Below, piece by piece: positions 24,316-30,712 of a stretch of 64,000 nt of DNA (its first letter is position 1; every line of letters starts with the position of its first letter). Origin of the DNA: Actinoplanes nipponensis (GTDB lineage Bacteria; Actinomycetota; Actinomycetes; Mycobacteriales; Micromonosporaceae); NCBI RefSeq assembly GCF_016862275.1, contig NZ_BOMQ01000043.1, positions 85,304 to 149,303 on the forward strand, given 5' to 3'. The translations under genes were made by a program, and so were the position numbers. The notes beneath the pieces were generated by a model that was not told where the DNA came from, searched no databases, and saw only the letters and a list, made by a program, of their open reading frames with translations.

Positions 24316-25392
24316 CTACTCGTACGTGGCCAGCCAACGGTGCAGCGTGGCCGCGCCGTCCCGGATCCGGCCGATCTCCACGTGCTCGTCCGGGGCGTGG
24401 GCCAGCGCCGGATCGCCCGGCCCGTAGTTCAGCGCCGGAATGCCCAGCGCGGCGAACCGCGCCACATCGGTCCAACCCAGTTTCGCGGCCGGCTCCGCAC
24501 CGACCGCGGCGAGGAACTCCCGCGCCGGCGCGGCGTCCAGCCCCGGCAGCGCCCCGGGCGCCGAATCGGTCACCGCCACGTCGAAGCCCGCGAAGACCTC
24601 CCGCAGATGATCGAGCGCCTGCCCCTCGGAACGGTCCGGCGCGAAGCGCAGATTGACGTCCACCGCGCACTCGTCGGGAACCACGTTCCCGGCCACCCCG
24701 CCGGCGATCCGCACGGCGTTCAACCCTTCACGGTACGTACACCCGTCGATGGTCACCGTGCGCGGACGGTAGTCGGCCAGCCGGTGCAGCACCTCACCGG
24801 CCGCGTGGATCGCATTGACGCCGCGCCAGGCCCGCGCCACGTGCGCCCGCCGGCCCCGCAGGTGGATCCGGGCGCTGAGCGTGCCCTGACACCCGGCCTC
24901 GACCACGCCGTACGTGGGCTCCAGGAGCAGGGCGAAGTCGGCCCGCAGCCACTCCGGGTGCGCCTGCGAGACCAGGCGCAGGCCGTTGAACTCCGACTCG
25001 ATCTCCTCGGCCTCGTAGAACAGATAGGTCACGTCGTAGCCCGGCGCGGGCAGCGTCGCCGCGAGATGCAGGGCCAGGGCCACGCCCGACTTCATGTCCG
25101 AGGCGCCGCAGCCGTAGATCAGGTCGTCGACCACGGTCGACGGGAAGTTGTCGTTGATCGGGACCGTGTCGAGGTGGCCGGCCAGCACGACGCGCTGCGC
25201 CCGGCCCAGCTCGGTGCGGGCCATGACCGTGTTGCCGTACCGCTCGGTGCGCAGATGCGGCGCCTGCCGCAGGACATCCTCGACGCAGTCGGCGATGTCC
25301 TTCTCGCCGCGGGAGACGGACTCGATGTCGACCAGGGTGCGGGTGAGCACGACAGGATCGACGAGCACGTCAGGGGTCAGCGGGTTCGCCAT
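24316..25392 (-). CDS. dapE: succinyl-diaminopimelate desuccinylase
   Basis: A 358-residue M20-family metalloenzyme with AGHLDTVP (zinc ligand His and catalytic Asp), YGCGASDMKSG, the catalytic YEAEEIE and a dimerisation insert, following the actinobacterial DapE pattern. It hydrolyses N-succinyl-LL-diaminopimelate to LL-diaminopimelate in lysine and peptidoglycan precursor synthesis. ATG 25392 is preceded by TAATGT at 7 bases, so it is probably leaderless. dapD, the preceding pathway step, is 2.8 kb away on the other side of a secretion-type cassette. Confidence 0.92.
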   Translation of the reverse strand: MANPLTPDVLVDPVVLTRTLVDIESVSRGEKDIADCVEDVLRQAPHLRTERYGNTVMARTELGRAQRVVLAGHLDTVPINDNFPSTVVDDLIYGCGASDMKSGVALALHLAATLPAPGYDVTYLFYEAEEIESEFNGLRLVSQAHPEWLRADFALLLEPTYGVVEAGCQGTLSARIHLRGRRAHVARAWRGVNAIHAAGEVLHRLADYRPRTVTIDGCTYREGLNAVRIAGGVAGNVVPDECAVDVNLRFAPDRSEGQALDHLREVFAGFDVAVTDSAPGALPGLDAAPAREFLAAVGAEPAAKLGWTDVARFAALGIPALNYGPGDPALAHAPDEHVEIGRIRDGAATLHRWLATYE

Positions 25393-25399
25393 GGGCGGC

Positions 25400-25405
25400 A
25401 CATTA
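25400..25405 (-). promoter_or_regulatory. -10 box of leaderless dapE promoter
   Basis: TAATGT on the minus strand with 7 bases to ATG 25392. Confidence 0.45.
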
Positions 25406-25514
25406 CCGCCCGCGGCTGAGGCCGCCGGCCGATGTGCGCAGCGAGACGGGACGGACACGGGCGGTGTTCTCCCACTAGGATTCCGGGTCCGGAGCGTGGG
25501 GAGGCGCGAGGGCG

Positions 25515-25814
25515 ATGCAGGTCGACACAGCGCAACTGCGGGCGGCGGCGGCGAAGCTGCGCGGCGAGGTCGCCGAGCACCTCCGCCGGGCCGGGATCCA
25601 GGCCGGCGGGCCCGAACGCGACTTCCGGGTCAGCGGGGCCTTCGACACCTACACCACCCCGGGGCCGTACCGCGCGGCGATCGCCGCCTGGGAGAAGGAA
25701 ACCGAGGTCATGGCCGAGGCGGCCCGGCAACTGGCCGACTCCCTCGACGCGGCCGCCGACGACTACGACGCCGCCGACGCGCGCGGCGCCGGACGGCTGG
25801 CCGGCAGCCGATGA
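25515..25814 (+). CDS. small type VII secretion-like helical protein (WXG100/EspC-like)
   Basis: A 99-residue, nearly all-helical protein with the YxxxD export-type motif at Tyr84-Asp88 near the C-terminus and a single Trp (AAWEKE) after a YRAAI turn. This is the size and layout of WXG100/EspC-type substrates or chaperone partners of type VII secretion. It starts at ATG 25515 behind a GGGGAGG element, with a TAGGAT box at 25476-25481 as a likely promoter. It overlaps the next gene (ATGA), which encodes a helical N-terminus with a peptidase domain. It is probably its co-secreted partner. Confidence 0.65.
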   Translation: MQVDTAQLRAAAAKLRGEVAEHLRRAGIQAGGPERDFRVSGAFDTYTTPGPYRAAIAAWEKETEVMAEAARQLADSLDAAADDYDAADARGAGRLAGSR

Positions 25815-27361
25815 GCGACGAGCTGGAGCGGCTGGAGGATCTGCAGGACGACATCCACGACGCCCACGGCGTGTGGGGCGCGAACGAGCTCGCGGAGGCC
25901 TGCGCCGCCGCCGCGGCCGTGCCGACGTTCGGCGGCGACGCCGGCGAACTGGGCATGATCGCGGACTACTGCGACGCCGTCGCCCAGTCGGTCGAGCAGG
26001 CCCTGGACGCGGTCGAGCCGCTGCGCCGGGCCGGCATCAGCGAGGTCTGGGCCGGCGACACCCACGTGAGCGCGAACGAGGCGTTGACGGCGGTCGCCGA
26101 CGACATGTTCCGGGCCCTGACGGCGTTCCGGGCCGTCGGCGCCCAGGTACGGCAGCACGCCGAACAGGTGCAGACCGAGCCCGACGACCGGGCGGACGCC
26201 GCCCAGCTGGCGCAGATCGCCGCCACGGTCGGGGCGATGAGCTGGGGCGAGGTGCCCAACCTGGCGTACGAGGGCGAGGTCATGCGCGGCCAGCACGCGG
26301 CGGCCATCGCGCGGATCGACAGCCGGGTCGACCGGCACGTCGCCATGCGCAACGCGGCGGAGGACTTCGCGACGGCGCTGCACGAGATCGAGACACAGGC
26401 CCGTACCGGGCGGCTGAGCGACTCGCCGCTGTCCGCGGTGGACGAGGTGGTGATCGCGGGGGCCGGCTGGACCCGGACCATGGTCCCGAAGACGCCGGTG
26501 CTGACCCCGGCGATGGACCGGCGGGCGGCCGAGGCGCTGGCGGCGATGAGCGACGAGGACCGGGAACGGATTACCGGGCTGCTGGCGGCGGCGTTGTCCC
26601 CGGAGCACCGGGCCTATCTGCTGAAGGTGCTGGCGGCGGGGTATCCGGTGGCCGGGGTGGCGGGGTTCGACCAGCTGATCGCGGGTCACGGTGACGATCC
26701 GGAATGGCTGCGGCAGCACCTGAGCCCCCTGTCCCCGGACGTGGAGAACCCGACCCCGGGGGTGCAGCCGAACGAGTTCGGTGGCGCGGAATGGCAGCAG
26801 GGTCAACTGCCGACCTGTGTGGCCTCCTCGACGGTGACGGCCCGGGCTCAGCTCGACCCGCTCTACGCCCTGCAGCTCACCACCGGTGGTCACCCGGGGG
26901 ACCCGCAGTTCGACAATCCCGGCGCGTTCGCCGACCGGCTGCGCGACGAGCAGGTCAGGGTCTACGACGACGGCCGGAGCTGGGGCCAGAAGACATTGCA
27001 CCGCGACGGCATGACCGACGAGCAGTCCGAGGCGATCGCCAACGAAGAGATCGCCCCAAGCCTCGGCGTGCGCTACGAGGATGTCGAGACGCGGAGCGCG
27101 GAGTCCCGGGCGAGCGTGCTGCCCCGGATCGAGAGCGCGGTCGACGAGGGCCGGCCGGTTCCGCTCTCCGTCGACGAGGGGCGGGAGGGCCACCAGCTGA
27201 TGGTCATCGGGCACTCGGGCCACCAGCTCCAGATCTACAACCCGTGGGGGTACACCTACTGGGTCACCGAACGGGACTTCACCGACGGCCGCCTTGACGG
27301 CATCGACCCGGACGTCCCACGGGAGCCGACCGCTGTGCGCCTGCCCGCGGCGGCCCGCTGA
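25811..27361 (+). CDS. predicted type VII-secreted effector with papain-like cysteine peptidase domain
   Basis: A 516-residue protein. Residues 1-210 are helical and resemble long WXG100-type N-terminal domains. Residues about 325-510 form a papain/calpain-like domain: QGQLPTCVASS with Cys336 and the oxyanion Gln332, EGHQLMVIG with His461, and IYNPWG with Asn477, the expected Cys-His-Asn order. It overlaps the small secreted-type protein upstream and touches the next gene, so the three are one operon. Toxin or peptidase activity outside the cell, or in a rival cell, is inference. The triad is read directly from sequence. Confidence 0.72.
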   Translation: MSDELERLEDLQDDIHDAHGVWGANELAEACAAAAAVPTFGGDAGELGMIADYCDAVAQSVEQALDAVEPLRRAGISEVWAGDTHVSANEALTAVADDMFRALTAFRAVGAQVRQHAEQVQTEPDDRADAAQLAQIAATVGAMSWGEVPNLAYEGEVMRGQHAAAIARIDSRVDRHVAMRNAAEDFATALHEIETQARTGRLSDSPLSAVDEVVIAGAGWTRTMVPKTPVLTPAMDRRAAEALAAMSDEDRERITGLLAAALSPEHRAYLLKVLAAGYPVAGVAGFDQLIAGHGDDPEWLRQHLSPLSPDVENPTPGVQPNEFGGAEWQQGQLPTCVASSTVTARAQLDPLYALQLTTGGHPGDPQFDNPGAFADRLRDEQVRVYDDGRSWGQKTLHRDGMTDEQSEAIANEEIAPSLGVRYEDVETRSAESRASVLPRIESAVDEGRPVPLSVDEGREGHQLMVIGHSGHQLQIYNPWGYTYWVTERDFTDGRLDGIDPDVPREPTAVRLPAAAR

Positions 27362-27720
27362 TGAGCCCCGCGGGCCTGAGCAGCGACGCGGAGCTGCTCT
27401 CCGTCGACGTCCCCGAGGCGATCGCCGCCGCCCTGCGCACCACCGAACCGGCCCGGCAGCTGCTGCTCGGCGCCGCGGCTCCGGCGGCGCTCCAGGCCGC
27501 CGGGGCCGGGGTGCGGCCGAGGTCCGTGCGCTTCCTGGCCGAGATCGTCCGCCGGGGTGGCATCGAGGTCGCGGCCCGGCTGGCCGAGCCGATGCCGGCC
27601 CCGGAGCAGACCGAGGTGGTCCGCCCGTGGCTGGTCGTGGCGCATGGCGACGACCGGGTGTTCGCCGACTGGCTCGACGCCGTCGCCGCGATCATCGACG
27701 CCCGGCTCAGCCGACCGTGA
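27361..27720 (+). CDS. small protein downstream of the peptidase effector, possible immunity protein or chaperone
   Basis: A 119-residue, Ala/Leu-rich, acidic protein whose ATG shares a base with the effector stop codon (TGATG). No signal peptide, membrane helix or known motif is visible. Position after a putative toxin is typical of immunity or chaperone genes, which is the only basis for this suggestion. Its 3' end overlaps the convergent chagasin-like gene by 14 bases. Confidence 0.55.
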   Translation: MSPAGLSSDAELLSVDVPEAIAAALRTTEPARQLLLGAAAPAALQAAGAGVRPRSVRFLAEIVRRGGIEVAARLAEPMPAPEQTEVVRPWLVVAHGDDRVFADWLDAVAAIIDARLSRP

Positions 27721-28144
27721 CCGTCCAGGTGACGCTGCGGGAGATGCCCCGGGAATAGTCGTCACGGCAGCCCTGGAAGCAGTTCGCCAAGGTCACTCGC
27801 GCCGTGCCCCGGGCCTCGGCGGTGTAGGTGAAGTACCGGGTTCCGCCGCCGCCGCCCGCTTCTGGACCGAGGACGCGATCCCAGAAGTTGCTCATGACCT
27901 TGCGGTTGCCCTCGGCGGCGAGCACCCCTGCCGGCGTGACGGTGGCCGACCACGAGTCGCCGACGGACGCACCGCGGTCCGGCACCGCCAGCGAGAAGCG
28001 GTCGCCCGGCCCGACCCGCACGGCCGGCTCGCCCTCGGTGATCTTGGTGCCGAAGATGGCGTGCGCCCGGAGCGTCAGCACGCCCCAGCCGCCGGCGACC
28101 ACGATGATCACCACGGCGAGCGACCACACGAACACCCTTCTCAC
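27707..28144 (-). CDS. membrane-anchored or secreted chagasin-like (I42) protease inhibitor candidate
   Basis: A 145-residue protein starting at GTG 28144. An N-terminal hydrophobic segment (VWSLAVVIIVVAGGWGVL) acts as signal or anchor, followed by a beta-rich domain: VGPGDRFSLAVPD, ASVGDSWSA (where chagasins have their NPTTGY-W loop), EAGGGGGTRYFTYTA (the GxGG loop) and a final TWTVTV strand. Chagasin-type inhibitors block papain-like cysteine peptidases. A Cys pair (NCFQGC) replaces the usual RPW loop. Its 3' end overlaps the papain-like effector operon tail to tail, so an inhibitor/immunity role is attractive but inferred. The start is probably leaderless. Confidence 0.52.
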   Translation of the reverse strand: MRRVFVWSLAVVIIVVAGGWGVLTLRAHAIFGTKITEGEPAVRVGPGDRFSLAVPDRGASVGDSWSATVTPAGVLAAEGNRKVMSNFWDRVLGPEAGGGGGTRYFTYTAEARGTARVTLANCFQGCRDDYSRGISRSVTWTVTVG

Positions 28145-28151
28145 CGGCCGG

Positions 28152-28197
28152 ACCCTACTGAACCGGCGCCACCGGCGCTGTCCCGTCCTAGTAGGGT
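28152..28197. promoter_or_regulatory. divergent pair of leaderless promoters (chagasin-like gene and dapD)
   Basis: An inverted repeat ACCCTACT (28152-28159) / AGTAGGGT (28190-28197) provides a TAGGGT -10 box for each direction. Each box is followed by exactly 7 bases and then a GTG start (28144 on minus, 28205 on plus). The symmetry may also serve a shared regulator. Confidence 0.5.
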
Positions 28198-28204
28198 TCG
28201 CTGC

Positions 28205-29152
28205 GTGAGTACCGCGATCTCGACCTCGCCCGCCTGGGGCATCGGCCTCGCCACCGTCACCGCCGAGGGCCAGGTGCTCGACACCTGGTATCCGGCCGGC
28301 TTCCTCGGCCTCGGCGCCGTCCCGGCCGAGGCGCCCACGTTGCCCGCCGGGCTCACCGGCCCGAAGGCGCTCGCCGGCCTCAGCACGGTCGAGGTGCGGG
28401 TGGAGGTGGGTTCGCTCGCCGACCCGATCAAGGACGCCTCGGACGCGTACCTGCGGTTGCACCTGTTGTCGCACCGGCTGGTGCGACCGAACGAGCAGAA
28501 CCTCGACGGCATCTTCGGCATGTTGGCCAACGTCGCCTGGACCTCGGCCGGGCCGTGCCCGCCGGACCGGGTGGACGAGCTGCGTTTCATCGAGCGCGCC
28601 GCCGGCCGGCACCTGGCCGTCTACGGGGTCGACAAGTTCCCCCGGATGACCGACTACGTCACGCCTTCCGGTGTCCGCATCGCCGACGCCGACCGGGTGC
28701 GGCTCGGCGCCCACCTGGCCGCCGGCACCACCGTCATGCACGAGGGTTTCTGCAACTTCAACGCCGGCACGCTGGGCACCTCGATGGTCGAGGGCCGCAT
28801 CGTGCAGGGTGTGGTCGTGGGCGACAGCTCCGACGTCGGCGCCGGCTCGTCGATCATGGGGACGCTCTCCGGCGGCGGCAAGGACAAGGTGTCGATCGGC
28901 GAGCGCAGCCTGCTCGGGGCCAACGCCGGCATCGGCATCTCGCTCGGTGACGACTGCGTGGTCGAGGCCGGGTGCTACATCACCGCCGGGTCGAAGCTGA
29001 CGCTGCCGGACGGCCGGGTCGTCAAGGCCCGGGAGCTGTCGGGCGTGAACGGCCTGCTGTTCTGGCGCAACTCGGTGACCGGCGCCCTGGAGGCCCGGCC
29101 GCGCAAGGGCACGGGCATCGAGCTCAACGCCGCCCTGCACGCCAACGACTAA
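28205..29152 (+). CDS. dapD: 2,3,4,5-tetrahydropyridine-2,6-dicarboxylate N-succinyltransferase
   Basis: A 315-residue protein of the actinobacterial DapD type. The N-terminal domain (AWGIGLATVTAEGQVLDTWYP, split AWGIGLATVTAEG / QVLDTWYP) is followed by a left-handed beta-helix of hexapeptide repeats (VRLGAHLAAGTTVMHEGFCN, GVVVGDSSDVGAGSSIMG). It transfers succinyl from succinyl-CoA to tetrahydrodipicolinate in lysine and diaminopimelate synthesis. GTG 28205 is 7 bases after TAGGGT. Its stop overlaps the convergent lysine-type regulator gene by 4 bases. Confidence 0.94.
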   Translation: MSTAISTSPAWGIGLATVTAEGQVLDTWYPAGFLGLGAVPAEAPTLPAGLTGPKALAGLSTVEVRVEVGSLADPIKDASDAYLRLHLLSHRLVRPNEQNLDGIFGMLANVAWTSAGPCPPDRVDELRFIERAAGRHLAVYGVDKFPRMTDYVTPSGVRIADADRVRLGAHLAAGTTVMHEGFCNFNAGTLGTSMVEGRIVQGVVVGDSSDVGAGSSIMGTLSGGGKDKVSIGERSLLGANAGIGISLGDDCVVEAGCYITAGSKLTLPDGRVVKARELSGVNGLLFWRNSVTGALEARPRKGTGIELNAALHAND

Positions 29153-30003
29153 CGCAGCGCCTCGGCGGCGACGGCCTTGACCGCGGCGGTCAGGGCCGTC
29201 AGCGCCGCCGACTCCATCCGCCAGTACTGCCAGTAGAGCGGGACGTCCAGGTGCCGGCCCGGGGCCAGGTCCACGCCGCGGCCGGCCGCGATGTCCTCGC
29301 GGGCGGTCTGTTCGGGCATCATGCCCCAGCCCAGGCCCAGGCGGATCGCCTCGACGTAGGCGTGCGCCGCCGGGACGTAGGTGATCGGCGGGTCCAGGCC
29401 GGGCCGGCCGAGCGCCTCCAGGAACCGGTGCTGGAGGCGGTCCTTGCGGTTGAAGACGAGCATCGGCGTGGTGGCGAAACCGGTGAAGTGCCCGGGGGCG
29501 GCCACCGCCAGGTAGCGCATCGCGCCCAGGTTCTCCACGCGGCAGCCCTGCACCGCCCCGTGCTGCGCGGTCACCGCCGCCATCGCCGTACCGGCGCGCA
29601 GCAGTTCCGCGGTGTGGTCCTGGTCGTCCTGGTGCAGTTCGAAGCTCAGCGCCGGCTCCGCCGGCAGCGCGGCCAGCGCGGGCAGGAACCAGGTGTGCAG
29701 CGAGTCGGCGTTCACCACGACCGACATCCGGGTACGCCCGCCGCCGCCCGGCACGCCGCGGGCCGCCGCCAGCGCTTCGCGTTCCAGCAGGGCGACCTGG
29801 CCGGCCAGCCGGACCAGGGCCTGGCCCGCCTCGGTGGCTTCGCAGGGCTTGGCCCGCCGGACCAGCACCTGCCCGACGGCCTGCTCGAGCGCCTTGATCC
29901 GCTGGCTGACCGCGGACGGGGTGACGTGCAGCGCCCGGGCCGCCGCCTCGAAGCTGCCCGCCTCGATCACCGCCTGGAACGTCGCGAGCTGCACCGCGTC
30001 CAC
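29149..30003 (-). CDS. LysR family regulator, LysG/ArgP type
   Basis: A 284-residue protein. The N-terminal winged helix (LATFQAVIEAGSFEAAARAL, VTPSAVSQRIKALEQ) and effector domain match the ArgP/LysG/IciA subfamily that activates lysine or arginine exporter genes. It is divergent from a LysE-type exporter gene 72 bases away, the standard arrangement for this pair. GTG 30003 has an AAGGA ribosome binding site. It likely senses cytoplasmic lysine/arginine. Confidence 0.9.
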   Translation of the reverse strand: MDAVQLATFQAVIEAGSFEAAARALHVTPSAVSQRIKALEQAVGQVLVRRAKPCEATEAGQALVRLAGQVALLEREALAAARGVPGGGGRTRMSVVVNADSLHTWFLPALAALPAEPALSFELHQDDQDHTAELLRAGTAMAAVTAQHGAVQGCRVENLGAMRYLAVAAPGHFTGFATTPMLVFNRKDRLQHRFLEALGRPGLDPPITYVPAAHAYVEAIRLGLGWGMMPEQTAREDIAAGRGVDLAPGRHLDVPLYWQYWRMESAALTALTAAVKAVAAEALR

Positions 30004-30062
30004 GGACAGAATTCCTTATCATCGTGAAGAATCTTTAGCTGGAGTACATCACGCCGGCCGCC

Positions 30063-30068
30063 TAGCGT
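30063..30068 (+). promoter_or_regulatory. -10 box of leaderless lysE-type promoter
   Basis: TAGCGT is followed by 7 bases and then GTG 30076. The 72-base gap to the divergent LysR-type gene should also hold the activator site. Confidence 0.42.
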
Positions 30069-30075
30069 CGACCAC

Positions 30076-30669
30076 GTGCTCACCTCCGCCCTCGCCGGCT
30101 TCGCGGCCTCCGTCGTGCTCATCGTCGCCATCGGCGCGCAGAACGCGTTCGTCCTGCGCCAGGGCCTGCGCCGGGAGCACGTCCTGCCGGTCGTCCTGAC
30201 CTGTGCCGTCTCCGACCTGGTGCTGATCGCCGCCGGGATCGCCGGGCTCGGCGCGGTGGTGACCGCGCGCCCCGCGGCGGTGACCGTGATCCGCTGGGCC
30301 GGGGCCGCCTTCCTGCTGACCTACGCGGCGCTGGCCGCTAAGCGGGCGTGGCGGCCCAGCGCGCTGCGAGCGGCCGGGCAGGCCCCGGCCACGCTGCGCG
30401 CGACGCTGCTCACCTGCCTCGCGCTGACCTACCTGAACCCGCACGTCTACCTCGACACCGTGTTGCTGCTCGGCTCGGTGGCGCAGCAGCACCCGCACCG
30501 GTGGTTGTTCGGGATCGGAGCCGCATCGGCCAGCGCGGTGTGGTTCTCTGCACTGGGCCTGGGCGCCCACCGGCTGGCACCCGTGCTCTCGCGGCCTGCT
30601 GCCTGGCGGGTGCTGGACGGCGTGATCGCGGTGGTCATGACCGCAGTGGCCGTCACGCTGCTTGGTTAG
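30076..30669 (+). CDS. LysE/ArgO family basic amino acid exporter
   Basis: A 197-residue membrane protein with about six helices and the family signatures GAQNAFVLRQGLRREHV near the N-terminus and TYLNPHVYLDT in the middle. LysE/ArgO proteins export surplus lysine and arginine. It is controlled most likely by the divergent LysG/ArgP-type regulator, and sits next to dapD, giving a local lysine synthesis and efflux cluster. Confidence 0.93.
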   Translation: MLTSALAGFAASVVLIVAIGAQNAFVLRQGLRREHVLPVVLTCAVSDLVLIAAGIAGLGAVVTARPAAVTVIRWAGAAFLLTYAALAAKRAWRPSALRAAGQAPATLRATLLTCLALTYLNPHVYLDTVLLLGSVAQQHPHRWLFGIGAASASAVWFSALGLGAHRLAPVLSRPAAWRVLDGVIAVVMTAVAVTLLG

Positions 30670-30712
30670 CCGTTAATCGAACTATTTGCGGCTATTCGAT
30701 AGACACGGACGT

